Assembly (NCBI GenBank): GCA_903904605.1
Contig: CAIVDC010000076.1
Location: 1-64,000, forward strand
Reading direction: 5' to 3'
Origin: an uncultured Sterolibacterium sp.
GTDB lineage: Bacteria > Pseudomonadota > Gammaproteobacteria > Burkholderiales > Rhodocyclaceae
Length of the DNA: 64,000 nt
The translations under genes were made by a program, and so were the position numbers. Shown piece by piece: positions 42,163 to 53,055 of this stretch (positions within the stretch are counted from its first letter, which is position 1; each line of letters starts with the position of its first letter). The notes beneath the pieces were generated by a model. It made no database searches. It was not told the DNA's origin and was given only the letters and a program-made list of their open reading frames with translations.

Positions 42163-42244
42163 TTTGGATCTCCTTAACGCTGAATGGGCAGGTAACTTAG
42201 GTTTCGCCGCAGATACTCGAGGAATGTGAGCCTGCTGTAGCATT

Positions 42245-42270
42245 AGTCGGCGCCGCCGCGAATTTCTTAC
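42245..42270 (-). promoter_or_regulatory. Candidate ECF-type promoter for bufA
   Basis: Minus strand GTAAGA-N15-CGACT about 80 nt upstream of the bufA ATG. Confidence 0.35.
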
Positions 42271-42601
42271 ACGCCTCGGGCAATGATCACGGCTTCTGGG
42301 GAAGCCCAAGTGCCGGGCATGGAAGTCGGCGCCGTTTCCCGTAGCGCCGAAGGATGAGGCCGGAAGGGTCCGCCGGCGCACGGATCGCATCTGTGAATCA
42401 GCGATCGGGATGGGCGTTCCTGGGTTAGCATAGCGGGCCCGGATCGCCGACTCGATCCGCCGATGGCTGATGTCGTGAGTTCCGGCAAGCCGGTGGTGTT
42501 CCGGAGATCAGCATGGACCTGACCATCGCCAGCGGGTCGGCGGCGCAAATTTCGGCCGATGTTCCGTCGAACTGCGGGTACTTTTTTGAAAGGATGTGTA
42601 A

Positions 42602-43765
42602 ATGAAATGCGCATTGGTGGGATCCCGATTCTTCGCCGCCTCGGTGTTCGAGGCCTTGCGCAAGGAAGAAGGGATCGAGTTCACAAGCATCGTCGCTCCG
42701 GCCACGGATGATCGGCTGGCGCTGGCCGCGAGGGCGGCGGGCGTGGCATTGCATGTGCTCGAAAATCCAAGAGTCGTGCCCGGCAACGCGGTTGCCGAAG
42801 GCACTGATCTCATCATTGCCGCGCACACGCACGCGAGGGTGAGCAACGAGGCGCTGGCGCGCTCACGCCTGGGCGGCATCGGCTATCACCCATCGCTACT
42901 GCCCAGACACCGCGGCATTGCCGCGGTCGAATGGACAATCATGGAAGGCGATCCGATCGCCGGCGGCTCGGTATATCACCTGGCCGACGGCTGGGACGCG
43001 GGCGCCATCGCCGCTCAGGATTGGTGCTTCGTCCTCAAGGGCGAAACGGCGCGCGAGTTGTGGGAGCGCGCTCTGGCGCCGATGGGGCTTGCCCTCCTGG
43101 CCAAGGTCGTCCATAGCGCCCGACTGCAGGGAAGCATCCCCGCCTACCCGCAAGATCCCCGCTTCGCAACCAAGGCCCCGATGATCCGCAAGTCGGTCGT
43201 GCTGACCGAGGAGGTGTCTGCGACCACCACCTCCCTCGTCGTCACCATCGTCGGCGCCGACCGTCCCGGCATCGTCAACCTGCTGGCCGACCGGGCGCAG
43301 CGCTTCGGTGCCAACTGGGCGGCGAGCCGCATGACAAAGCTTGCCGGTGAATTTGCCGGCATGGTTCATTTCGAGGTGCCGCGCGAGAATGCCGATGCAC
43401 TGGCAACTGCGCTGCGCGGCATGGAGTCCAGCGGTCTGCAAGTGGTCATCGCCCGAAGCGACGGCGCCGAGCTGCCCTCGTCGCTTCGCGCGGTCGAACT
43501 GGAATTGGTCGGAGAGGACAGGGTCGGGATCGTCAGCAGCCTGACCAAGATGCTGGCGGAGCGCGGCATCAGCATCGAAAGTATTCACACCGAAATCGTC
43601 CGCAGCGGCGGGGTCGGCAAGCAGACTTTCAAGATCGAAGCGCACTTGCTGGTCCCTGCGGCCTTGTCCGTCGATGCGTTGCGGCGAGAGCTGGGCAGCT
43701 TGGCCAGCGAGATGATGGTCGACATCTCTTTGGGAGAGCGGCAGATGCCCGGCCGTTCGAGTTGA
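42602..43765 (+). CDS. Formyltransferase-fold domain followed by two ACT domains (10-formyl-THF hydrolase-like, GcvR-like C-terminus)
   Basis: GGIGYHPSLLPRHRGIAAVEWTIMEGD...DGWDAGAIAAQ; then LVVTIVGADRPGIVNLLADRA and LELVGEDRVGIVSSLTKMLAERGI. Confidence 0.82.
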   Translation: MKCALVGSRFFAASVFEALRKEEGIEFTSIVAPATDDRLALAARAAGVALHVLENPRVVPGNAVAEGTDLIIAAHTHARVSNEALARSRLGGIGYHPSLLPRHRGIAAVEWTIMEGDPIAGGSVYHLADGWDAGAIAAQDWCFVLKGETARELWERALAPMGLALLAKVVHSARLQGSIPAYPQDPRFATKAPMIRKSVVLTEEVSATTTSLVVTIVGADRPGIVNLLADRAQRFGANWAASRMTKLAGEFAGMVHFEVPRENADALATALRGMESSGLQVVIARSDGAELPSSLRAVELELVGEDRVGIVSSLTKMLAERGISIESIHTEIVRSGGVGKQTFKIEAHLLVPAALSVDALRRELGSLASEMMVDISLGERQMPGRSS

Positions 43766-43843
43766 CCGTCGGCTCGAGTCAGATCGCCTGTCGGCCCCGC
43801 AGGCTGCCTTTAGCAGTCTGCCGGCTTTCCCTGAACCGGCGGC

Positions 43844-44848
43844 TTAAAGGGCAGGCGGCACGAAGTCCCGGGAGTACAGGCCGGCCTGGCGACCGCATTC
43901 CTGAACCAGCGCAAGAACGACGTCGATGGTGGCAGTCGGGACATCCGTCATGCGGCCCAGTTCCTGAACTGCGGTGACCAGCGCATCGATTTCCATCGAC
44001 CGCCCGCGCTCAAGGTCTTGCAGCATCGACATCTTGTGCCCCACGACCGAACCCGCCGCTGCAAGACGGCGTTCGATCATCTCCTCCGGAATATCTATTC
44101 CCAGTGCCCCGGTGACGGCCCTGGCTTCGTGCATCATCGATTTGCATAGCGCTCTCAGTCGCGGCTCGGCGGTGATTCGGTCTAGGCTTGCATGGGTAAG
44201 CGCACTGATCGGATTGAAGCAAACGTTACCCCACAGCTTCAGCCAAACATTCCAGCGGATGGCATTTCGGATGGGGGCATCGAAATTGGCCGCCGTCAAA
44301 GCTTGATTGAGCGCGACAACGCGTTGAGAGTGGCTCCCGTCCGGTTCACCGATGATGAATCGATTGAATTCATGATGCTCGATGACCCCGGGTGCGATGA
44401 CTTCACAAGCCGGATCGACGACACAGCCGATGGCGCGTTCCGGCCCGATCAGTTTCCATTGCCGTCCGCCCGGGTCGACCGATTCCAGGTGGCGGCCGTC
44501 GAAAGAGCCACCCGTCTTGTAGAAGTACCACCATGGAATGCCGTTCATCGCGGTCACCATCGCGGTATCTGGTCCAAGCAGCGGTTTGAACTGTGCCGCG
44601 CTTTCATGGGACTGGTGCGCTTTCAAGGCGCAAATCACGAATTCCTGGTGGCCGAAATCGGCCGGGTCATCGCTCGCGGCCGGTCGCGCCACCTTCTCCC
44701 GGCCGCCGATCAGCAGCTTCAATCCATTCCTTCGAATCGCTTCCAGATGCGCGCCCCTCGCCACGACACTGACTTCATGTCCTGCCAGTGCCAGTTCGAC
44801 TGCCAGATATCCGCCGATCGCGCCAGCGCCGAAAATGCAGATCTTCAT
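43844..44848 (-). CDS. 2-dehydropantoate 2-reductase family protein
   Basis: MKICIFGAGAIGGYLAVELALAGHEV; KLWGNVCFNPISALTH. Confidence 0.87.
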   Translation of the reverse strand: MKICIFGAGAIGGYLAVELALAGHEVSVVARGAHLEAIRRNGLKLLIGGREKVARPAASDDPADFGHQEFVICALKAHQSHESAAQFKPLLGPDTAMVTAMNGIPWWYFYKTGGSFDGRHLESVDPGGRQWKLIGPERAIGCVVDPACEVIAPGVIEHHEFNRFIIGEPDGSHSQRVVALNQALTAANFDAPIRNAIRWNVWLKLWGNVCFNPISALTHASLDRITAEPRLRALCKSMMHEARAVTGALGIDIPEEMIERRLAAAGSVVGHKMSMLQDLERGRSMEIDALVTAVQELGRMTDVPTATIDVVLALVQECGRQAGLYSRDFVPPAL

Positions 44849-44941
44849 CTGATGGTGCTCCGCTTAGATGTTCACGATAGGATCGCTGCAACGATCGCGG
44901 CGCTACACGCCGTCACGGCCATTGCCGCCGGTCATTGCACA

Positions 44942-45658
44942 TCATGTTCCCGCCGAGCGGGCGAGAACTCCGGCAAGGTCGACAATGCTGGAAACCGAAA
45001 TATCTACGGCGACGGTCGGGGCAGCTTCGCCTTTGCCGCGGCCAAACTCATCGGGACGCGCGACGAAAGCGGTCTGCAAGCCAGCCGCCGCTGCGGCAGA
45101 AAGATCCGAAGAGTGTGCCGCCACCATCATGGTCTGAGCCGGCTGCAAATCGAAAGCATCTGCCGCCGAAAGATAGACAGCCGGGTCTGGCTTGTAATTG
45201 CGCGCCAATTCAGCGCCCAGGATGGCATCCCAGGTGAAGCCATTGCGTCTGGCAAGATCGACCATCAGGGAAATATTTCCATTGGAGCACGGAGCCAGCA
45301 AATATCTTGTTCGTAGCGCATTCAGGCCAGGACCGACATCCGGCCAGGCATCCAGCCTGTGCCAGGCCAGATTCAAGAGGCATCGGCTTGCTTCGTCCAC
45401 ATGATCCATTCTGTATTCGGACAGAATGGCGTCGAGGTTGCGCCGGTGAAGGCGATCGAGTTTCGAAAAAGCGATACGCCCCGACCTGATTTCATTCATC
45501 GCCGGCTGATACAGATTGCGCCAAGCATCTGCAAACTCGAACCAATCGATCGAAATGCCAAAGGGCGCCAGCACTGCTTTCGACTCCCTGGCGATCGAAG
45601 TGCGCCAATCGACCAAGGTGCCAAAAACATCGAATACAAGAGCCTTGACCTGATGCAT
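44942..45658 (-). CDS. Haloacid dehalogenase type II-like HAD hydrolase
   Basis: KALVFDVFGTLVDWR, LAPCSNGN, YKPDPAVYLSAAD. Confidence 0.85.
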   Translation of the reverse strand: MHQVKALVFDVFGTLVDWRTSIARESKAVLAPFGISIDWFEFADAWRNLYQPAMNEIRSGRIAFSKLDRLHRRNLDAILSEYRMDHVDEASRCLLNLAWHRLDAWPDVGPGLNALRTRYLLAPCSNGNISLMVDLARRNGFTWDAILGAELARNYKPDPAVYLSAADAFDLQPAQTMMVAAHSSDLSAAAAAGLQTAFVARPDEFGRGKGEAAPTVAVDISVSSIVDLAGVLARSAGT

Positions 45659-45808
45659 GGAAAATCCCGAAAGTGATTCAGCGCGATTGGCCAGGAAGCA
45701 TCTTAACAAATCGGAACAGATCGCCCGCGAACAAGGCTGGGGCCAGGTCGCCCTTGCTCATGGCTTGGCGATCACGGTTTCGGCCGGATCAGGCCTTGCA
45801 AGCAGTCT

Positions 45809-47065
45809 TCAGATCTCGACCGTGATCCGCGTACCTGATCCTGAGACGGAAGTCAGATTCAATTTGCCGCCGATTGACTCAGCCCGCTCGCGCATCGAAA
45901 GCAATCCCAATCCACCCAGGTTCCCGCCGCTAATGAAATTGCTCACGTCGAATCCTGAGCCGTCATCGGAGATCACGAACAAGATGTGATCGTCCCTGCT
46001 GTTGAGTTCGATCGTGACGGTTTCGGCGCCGGCATGTTTGGCGCAATTTGCCAGTGCCTCCTGGGCGATGCGGTAAAGCGCTATCTCAGCCTCGGCTGGC
46101 AGGCGGATGCCCCGATCGCTTCCCGTTATCTCCACGACGATTCCCGTTTGGCTGTAGTATTTCGGCGCATAGTCCTCCAGCGCGGGGAAGACCCCGCCAT
46201 ACTCCAGTACCGCGGGATGCAGGTCGTGGCTGATTTCCCGGGCATTCAACATGGCGTCCTTGAGCAACTCCCGGGTAACGGACAGCCGGTCCCTTATGCC
46301 GGCGTCAGACTCGCCGGGCAGCTGACTTTCGATGAGGCCGAGGCCGAGGCCGATAGCGGTCAAGCTCGATGACACCCGGTCGTGCAGCTCTCTCGCCAAT
46401 CGGCGCCGTTCCGTCTCCTGGGCGTCCGCATAGCGTCGGGTCATTGCCTGAAGGCGGGTCGCGAAGTCCGAAGCCAACGACTCGGCGATCTTCCGGTCGT
46501 GCACCTCCTTCTCCAGTTGCTCTTTCGCCTCGAGTTCCTTGATGCGGTCGAGGCCGCTGTCGGCCAGCATGGCTGCAAGTTGTGCATATAGGCGCGTTAC
46601 GGACTCGATCCGTTCCTTGGGCAGGACCGGAACTCGGGAGACGGAGTCCAGGTAGCTCGCTTCGTCGAAGCCGAACTGACGGGCCTGCCGGCGAAATGCC
46701 TCCAAGTCGGGCGGCTCGGTGAGGAGTTGGCCGGTAAAAACGTTTGCCACGTGCTCACCCGCCACTATGATCGGGGCCGCCGCATCGACCAGACCGTTAG
46801 GGCATGCGTAAACTGCAAAATGCGCTCCTTGCATCATGCTCGCCGCAAGGGAAGTATCGCTTTCCACACACCGGCTACAGGTTTCCGCATTGGCTCGATG
46901 GAAGCCGGCACAGACGTCCTGCCATCCAGCATGGACGATGACGGTTCCGTCGACGTCTATAACTGCGTTGGCTATACCGAACGCTTCGCTGAAGCTCTCC
47001 ATGAGCGCTTGAAGCCTCAGGACGTCAATGAGATCAGCATACCTGATGCGACTGACGATGCTCAT
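45809..47065 (-). CDS. PocR-domain sensor histidine kinase (NarL/HisKA_3 type)
   Basis: CAGFHRANAETCSRCVESD...[15 protein letters not shown]...FTGQLL PocR; ARELHDRVSSSLTAIGLGLGL H-box. Confidence 0.85.
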   Translation of the reverse strand: MSIVSRIRYADLIDVLRLQALMESFSEAFGIANAVIDVDGTVIVHAGWQDVCAGFHRANAETCSRCVESDTSLAASMMQGAHFAVYACPNGLVDAAAPIIVAGEHVANVFTGQLLTEPPDLEAFRRQARQFGFDEASYLDSVSRVPVLPKERIESVTRLYAQLAAMLADSGLDRIKELEAKEQLEKEVHDRKIAESLASDFATRLQAMTRRYADAQETERRRLARELHDRVSSSLTAIGLGLGLIESQLPGESDAGIRDRLSVTRELLKDAMLNAREISHDLHPAVLEYGGVFPALEDYAPKYYSQTGIVVEITGSDRGIRLPAEAEIALYRIAQEALANCAKHAGAETVTIELNSRDDHILFVISDDGSGFDVSNFISGGNLGGLGLLSMRERAESIGGKLNLTSVSGSGTRITVEI

Positions 47066-47807
47066 GGATACCTTATCACGCTGCCTGCCCGGACAGCGAT
47101 ATGCACGTTGTCGAGTTGAGATGCCGCCGACTTACCGGATCCATCACGAGCCAGGCAGCGGCCGCCTGCCATTCTGTAGGGACTACGCCCAGTCGGCAAT
47201 TACTATAGCATATTCTGATGGCCATAGAGCTTTCCGCCGAGGGCGCGGTTATCCGTTGGCAGTGCCCGGCCAACGGCCCTGGCCGGCAGGGGCATCATCG
47301 GCGGGTTGGAGGCCTCGCAGGTGTGGCCAGAGAGGCCGCCGCACTGCCTGGCCGACCGCCCGGCGTCACGACGTCGACGGTGTCGGCGGTATCGGAGACT
47401 ACGTAGTTTCCGCAATTGGCTGCGGAACTTACGGATTAACAAGATGCTTCCAGCCTGAGATCATTTCTCTGGCTGGAAGGAAATCTCCAGTCGAAATGCC
47501 CGCGATTCAGAACGCAGGACCACGGGCCGGTCATGCCGCCGTCGATGGCCGAATGCTCGTAGGTTTTTGGAAAGATGCGTTCCAGGACGATCCTATCCGG
47601 AATTGATGTGCCCGTGTTTGCCGGACTGGCTTGTTCAGAGGGGCGCGGCCTGTCGATCAATCTGAACCGTTCGCGCTGCGTGTCGGTCAGGCGACTGAGG
47701 CCGGGCGGATGCGTGGCGGCAATGCGGTGTCTGGCAGCCCGCAGCACTGCCGGGTATGTAACAATAAGGCGCACCGCCGCTGTCTTGAAGCCAAGGGAAA
47801 CCCCGTC

Positions 47808-49496
47808 ATGAGCATCCGAACTCGAATCCTGATCATCATCAGCCTGGCGATGGTCTCCCTGGCCGCGATCGTCGTCTTCAACGCCCTGCAGGTCCGCGCG
47901 AACCTGATGGCGGAAAAGAAACTCCAGACACGCCATCTTGTGGAAACGGCCTATGGCGTTCTAGACTTCTGGTACGCAAAGCAAATGACCGGAGCAATCG
48001 ACGAGGAAACCGCCAAGCGTGAAGCCGCCGCCGCGATCAAGACGATGCGCTATGCGGGCAAGGAGTATTTCTTCATCACCGACTTCACGACGCCGGTACC
48101 GAAAATGGTCATGCACCCGACCGTGCCGACCCTGGATGGCAAGGTGTTGGATTCCGAGAAGTTCAACTGCGCGACCTCGATGCAAGCGGGCGAGGATGGC
48201 CCTGTCGTCTCCACGGACGGCAAGAAGAACTTCTTCGTTGCCTTTAATGAGGTCGCCAACAAGGCGGGTTCAGGCTATGTCACCTACGACTGGCCCAAGC
48301 CTGTCGCCGGTGGTGGAGCGACGAAGGAACTTTACCCCAAGATGTCTTACGTGAAGAAATTCGATAGCTGGAACTGGCTAATAGGAGCCGGTATTTACAT
48401 CGACGACGTGAGCGACGTGGTGGTTGCCAGGCTTGTGCGGGATACTGCCATCGCCGGCGGCATCGCGATCCTTCTGCTGGTGCTCTCCATCTGGCAAACA
48501 AGATGCATCGTGCGGCCATTGGCGGCGGCGGAAGCGGCCTCCAGAGCCGCAGTGGGCGGCAACGACTTCACGCACTCCGTCCCCGTTTCAGGCGACGACG
48601 AGGTGGGGCGGGTATCCGCTGCCTTCAACGAAATCATGGCCAAGTTGCAGGCCATCATCAACGAAATCCGCCGCTCGGCCGACGCCATCGCCGGAGCGGC
48701 GGGCGGTATTGCCAAGTCGGCCGGGGAGATCGTTGGCAACACCGAACAGCAATCCACAGCGGCGAGCGCGACGGCCGCGGCCATCGAACAGATTTCGGCC
48801 TCGCTTTCCGAAACAACGGCCAACGCGGCCGAATCCGAGAAGTCGGCCGAAAGCGCAGCCGAGGATGCCGGGCGGGCCTTGGTGGTCACGCGCGACAACG
48901 TCTTGGGCATGGAAGGCGTGGCGTCGGCCAGCCGTACCGCGACCGAAGAGGTGCGCAAGCTATCGGAAAACTCCAGCAAGATCAGCGGCATCGTCGGCGT
49001 CATCAAGGAAATCGCCGACCAGACCAACCTCCTCGCGCTCAATGCCGCCATCGAGGCGGCACGGGCCGGAGAGCAGGGCCGGGGATTTGCCGTCGTCGCG
49101 GACGAAGTGCGCAAGCTGGCCGAAAGGACGGCGAATTCCACCCAGGAGATTGGCAAGCTGATCGATCTCATTCAGGCACAGATTCAACAGGCCGTCGGCG
49201 CGATGGAGACGGTGGATCATCAGGCCGGAGCGGGCGCTGAATCGGCGCGGAAGACCGAGGCAGAACTCGAACACATTGCGGCGAACAGCGAACACGCGGG
49301 CGAACGGGCCCGCGGGATCGCTCACAGCGTGCGCGAGCAGGATTCCGCCGTGCAGGAAATTGCCCGTCAGGTGGAGGCAATTGCGCGCATGACCGAGAAG
49401 GCGACGGTGTCGGCCAACCACAACAACGTGACTGCAGAAGAACTCCTGGGGCTTGCCGCCGCATTGCGCACGGCCGTCGCCCAGTACAAGGTCTGA
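47808..49496 (+). CDS. Methyl-accepting chemotaxis protein, single Cache domain
   Basis: Periplasmic [24 protein letters not shown]...; [45 protein letters not shown]. Confidence 0.92.
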   Translation: MSIRTRILIIISLAMVSLAAIVVFNALQVRANLMAEKKLQTRHLVETAYGVLDFWYAKQMTGAIDEETAKREAAAAIKTMRYAGKEYFFITDFTTPVPKMVMHPTVPTLDGKVLDSEKFNCATSMQAGEDGPVVSTDGKKNFFVAFNEVANKAGSGYVTYDWPKPVAGGGATKELYPKMSYVKKFDSWNWLIGAGIYIDDVSDVVVARLVRDTAIAGGIAILLLVLSIWQTRCIVRPLAAAEAASRAAVGGNDFTHSVPVSGDDEVGRVSAAFNEIMAKLQAIINEIRRSADAIAGAAGGIAKSAGEIVGNTEQQSTAASATAAAIEQISASLSETTANAAESEKSAESAAEDAGRALVVTRDNVLGMEGVASASRTATEEVRKLSENSSKISGIVGVIKEIADQTNLLALNAAIEAARAGEQGRGFAVVADEVRKLAERTANSTQEIGKLIDLIQAQIQQAVGAMETVDHQAGAGAESARKTEAELEHIAANSEHAGERARGIAHSVREQDSAVQEIARQVEAIARMTEKATVSANHNNVTAEELLGLAAALRTAVAQYKV

Positions 49497-49918
49497 CCCG
49501 AAAGCAGAGGCACAGGCGCTTCAGTCCCGGCTTGGCCGACGATGGGCTCACCGAGAGCGACCCTCGAATATGGCCGGCTGCTGAAGGATCGGGGTCGATC
49601 GGAGCGATCCGTCGGTGCGCGATTCCGGCGTAGTGTCGGAAAGACGGCGAACCGGCCATCGAATTTTGATGGCCACGCCGGCCGCTGTAATATTCGAACT
49701 CAAGTTGAAAGCAAGCGGCTGCCGGCAAGCCGCAGCGACCGACGGATTACGAATTTTCTCCGCAACCATCACCGCCCGACAGCTGACGGCCATACACCAA
49801 CAATGCCCATTTCCAGCGAGGCCGCCTGGCACCCCGAGCGCCGACATGACGGGCGGTTGCATCTTCGCCGTCGCCGTCGCCGGCAGGCGTGAAGTCCCGC
49901 ACCGCCGACTCGTCCATG

Positions 49919-51097
49919 CGTGATTCCCGCCCGCCCGTTCCCCGCGCCATCTGGGCGCTCGGCTTCGTCAGCCTGTTGATGGATGTGTCCTCGGAACTCA
50001 TCCACAGTCTGCTGCCGGTATTCATGTTCACGGCGCTGGGCGTTTCCGTCTTCGCCATCGGCTTGATCGAGGGAACGGCGGAAGCGACGGCGCTTATTGT
50101 CAAGGTCTTCTCCGGAGTGCTGTCCGACTGGTGGGGCAGGCGCAAGCCATTGGCGGTTCTCGGTTATGGCCTGGGGGCACTGTCCAAGCCCTTGTTCGCA
50201 ATCTCCAGCGGGGCCGGGTTGATCGTTGCTGCCCGGCTGATCGACCGCGTCGGCAAAGGCCTTCGCGGCGCGCCGCGCGATGCGCTGGTGGCCGACCTCA
50301 CCCCCGCTGAAATACGTGGCGCGGCCTTCGGTCTGCGCCAGTCGCTCGATACCGTCGGTGCCTTCCTCGGACCCCTGCTCGCGATGGGTCTTATGTTGCT
50401 GTGGGCCGACGATTTCCGCTCGGTGTTCTGGGTAGCGGCGATTCCCGCATTCCTCGCCGTCGCACTGCTGTTGTTCGGCGTTCAGGAACCGCAGCGTCAC
50501 CGGAACGGCAAGCGCGTCAATCCGATAACGCGCGCGAACCTGCGACGGCTGCCGGTCGCCTATTGGCGCGTCGTGGCAATCGGCGCGATCTTCGCACTGG
50601 CACGCTTCTCCGAAGCCTTCCTGGTATTGCGTGCGCAGCAAGGCGGACTGCCGCTGGCCTTGACGCCACTGGTGCTGATCGCCATGAACGTGATCTACGC
50701 GGCCGCAGCCTATCCCTTCGGCAAGGTGGCGGACGCGATGCGCCACGAAATGCTGCTGGCGGCCGGTCTGGCCGTTCTGATCGCGAGCGACGCGGCACTC
50801 GCGGACGGCGCGGTCTGGAGTGTCTGGGCCGGCATCACGCTCTGGGGCCTGCATCTGGCCATGACCCAGGGCTTGCTCGCGGCCATGATTGCCGATACCG
50901 CCCCGGCCGATCTACTCGGAACGGCTTACGGCTTCTTCAATCTGGCCAGCGGGATCGCCATGCTTCTTGCCAGCGCCTTGGCCGGGTTGCTGTGGGACCG
51001 TTTCGGCGCGTCGTCTACTTTCGTCGCCGGAGGAGCATTCTGTTTGGCGGCGCTCGGCGTCATTGCCTGGCGTGGTGCGCGGCAGGGTGCGGGATAA
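49919..51097 (+). CDS. MFS transporter
   Basis: LIHSLLPVFMFTALGVS..., IDRVGKGLRGAPRDALVAD motif; start ATG at 49919 inferred. Confidence 0.82.
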   Translation, partial: RDSRPPVPRAIWALGFVSLLMDVSSELIHSLLPVFMFTALGVSVFAIGLIEGTAEATALIVKVFSGVLSDWWGRRKPLAVLGYGLGALSKPLFAISSGAGLIVAARLIDRVGKGLRGAPRDALVADLTPAEIRGAAFGLRQSLDTVGAFLGPLLAMGLMLLWADDFRSVFWVAAIPAFLAVALLLFGVQEPQRHRNGKRVNPITRANLRRLPVAYWRVVAIGAIFALARFSEAFLVLRAQQGGLPLALTPLVLIAMNVIYAAAAYPFGKVADAMRHEMLLAAGLAVLIASDAALADGAVWSVWAGITLWGLHLAMTQGLLAAMIADTAPADLLGTAYGFFNLASGIAMLLASALAGLLWDRFGASSTFVAGGAFCLAALGVIAWRGARQGAG

Positions 51098-51163
51098 GGG
51101 AGGGGTCCGTCGGGCGAGTCCGGCTCCCGCCAAGGCAGATAGTCCATGGTTGCCCCGGTCTGA

Positions 51164-51562
51164 TCAGCCGATCTTCTTCCCCGCAGTGGGACCGGGTTTG
51201 AGTGAGTGGATCTCGGTGACGTGGAGGAGTGCGACCGCCTTCGGAGCCCGCATCCCGTTCTTGAGCGAAAGCTCCTTCGCCTGCTCGTAGGCGTCTCCCT
51301 CGCTCCGGAGTTCGGCATCGCAGAGGAAGCGGTAGCCGTCGGGGACTTCGCGATCGACCAGGGCGACCGAGACCTTCGACCCGTTCAGTATGTTCTCGAA
51401 GGTCGCCCCGCCGGTCCCTTCGTTGAAGATGAGCGTCTCATCGTCGAGCACCCGCGTCGACCGTTTCGGTGCCACGTTCGGGATGCCGTCCTTATTGACC
51501 GTACCGATAAAGCACTGCTGTCCGGCGATCATGGCCTTCATTTCTTGCGTCAGCGTAGACAT
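51164..51562 (-). CDS. Pyridoxamine 5'-phosphate oxidase-like flavin-binding protein
   Basis: CFIGTVNKDGIPNVAPKRSTRVLDDETLIFNEGTGGATFENIL. Confidence 0.8.
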   Translation of the reverse strand: MSTLTQEMKAMIAGQQCFIGTVNKDGIPNVAPKRSTRVLDDETLIFNEGTGGATFENILNGSKVSVALVDREVPDGYRFLCDAELRSEGDAYEQAKELSLKNGMRAPKAVALLHVTEIHSLKPGPTAGKKIG

Positions 51563-51777
51563 GACTATCTCCTTATCTCTTAAGAAATCCCATCGCCCTT
51601 CATCGGTGCGACTGAGGTCCGATGATGGCCGCCACGACCGGCTGTTCGCGCCCTCCCGGGCGCGAAAAGGCGCTTTCAATACTACAATCAAGCCCGACAT
51701 TGCGCTAGTTGTCGGTCATCGGTGAATCGATGGGGCAATTCGCGGGCCTTTTACGCCGCTCGTCGGCAATGAGGCCC

Positions 51778-52902
51778 TCAGTCACCGAAGTTTGTGCCCA
51801 CTCGGCGCGCGCTACCGATCCAGGAGTGATTGATCGGTACTGTCTTCACCTTGCCGGCAACCTCTTCCAATCTCACAGGCCGCGTGCCGTCGCCTTTGGC
51901 TGCCACCATCACGCCGTACCTCCCATTGGCAATCAGGTCGGCGCATGCGGTGCCCAGTCGCGTCGCCAGAATCCGGTCAGCCGCGGACGGCGCGCCGCCG
52001 CGCTGCACATGGCCAAGGATGGTGACGCGGGCTTCCAGGCCGGTCAGCGCTTCGAGATGCTTGGCGAGCCGCAGCGTCCGGTCGGCGTAGAGCAGCTCGG
52101 CGGCATCGGCTTCCTGATCATCGGCCTTGCGCCCATCCCTGAGCTTCGACGACTTCCTTCCCGCCGACCTCGCTGCGGCTATTGTGGCCAGGTCCTGCTT
52201 CGACATGGCCCCTTCAGCCACGGCAACGATGGAGAAGGGTTTGCCGCCGCGGACCCGCGCCCGGATCGCCTCGGCCACGCTGTCCACCTCGTAGGGAATT
52301 TCCGGGGTCAGGATGACGTCGGCGCCGCCGGCAATCCCGGCGCCGAGTGCCAGCCAGCCGGCCCGGTGGCCCATGATCTCGACCACGATTATGCGATGGT
52401 GGCTGTGCGCGGTACTGTGCAGCCGATCGATGGCCTCGGTGGCAATGCCCAGGGCGGTATCGAAACCGAAAGTGGTGTCCGTGCCGGCAACGTCGTTGTC
52501 TATGGTCTTGGGCAGTGTGATGACATTGAGTCCCATCTGCTTAAGGCGCAGGGCATTCTTCACCGTGCCGCCGCCGCCGAGGCAGACCAGGCAGTCAAGA
52601 TGGTTGACATGGTAATTGCCCGCGATGGAGTCGAGCATGTTCACGAGCTTGCCACCGACCGGCATCTTGTGCGGCTTATCGCGGCTGGTGCCGAGGATCG
52701 TGCCACCCACGGTCAGGATGCCCGAGAGCTGGCCGCCGTCTAGGGGTGCGGTGCGGTTTTCCATCAAGCCGCGAAAGCCGTCCCGAAAACCCACGATGTG
52801 CATGCCGTAATGGCCGAGCGCCGCCTTTCCGACGCCGCGGATAGCGGCATTCAGGCCAGGGCTGTCGCCACCCGCGGTAAGAATTCCAATGGTTTTGCTC
52901 AT
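51778..52902 (-). CDS. pfkA: 6-phosphofructokinase (group III-like signature)
   Basis: [60 protein letters not shown]. Confidence 0.9.
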   Translation of the reverse strand: MSKTIGILTAGGDSPGLNAAIRGVGKAALGHYGMHIVGFRDGFRGLMENRTAPLDGGQLSGILTVGGTILGTSRDKPHKMPVGGKLVNMLDSIAGNYHVNHLDCLVCLGGGGTVKNALRLKQMGLNVITLPKTIDNDVAGTDTTFGFDTALGIATEAIDRLHSTAHSHHRIIVVEIMGHRAGWLALGAGIAGGADVILTPEIPYEVDSVAEAIRARVRGGKPFSIVAVAEGAMSKQDLATIAAARSAGRKSSKLRDGRKADDQEADAAELLYADRTLRLAKHLEALTGLEARVTILGHVQRGGAPSAADRILATRLGTACADLIANGRYGVMVAAKGDGTRPVRLEEVAGKVKTVPINHSWIGSARRVGTNFGD

Positions 52903-53055
52903 GCTTGCGGCCTTCCGACTGAATGATTGGCTATCCTGGTGCTGACGGCGGCATGACGATAAGCGGCCGTTCACATCGCTCGCGGGCAGCAGCGAGCGGT
53001 GCCGAGCCCCAGAGCGCAATGCCGGCCATCGGCACCGGCAGGGAGCCCTCGGTCC

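Noticed and set aside
42391-42601. Glycine or folate-type riboswitch upstream of the formyltransferase-ACT gene
   Set aside because: No conserved riboswitch core recognised, only a short dyad.
47125-47807. Possible decayed gene in the gap between the PocR kinase and the MCP
   Set aside because: No frame gave a recognisable protein motif; treated as intergenic.
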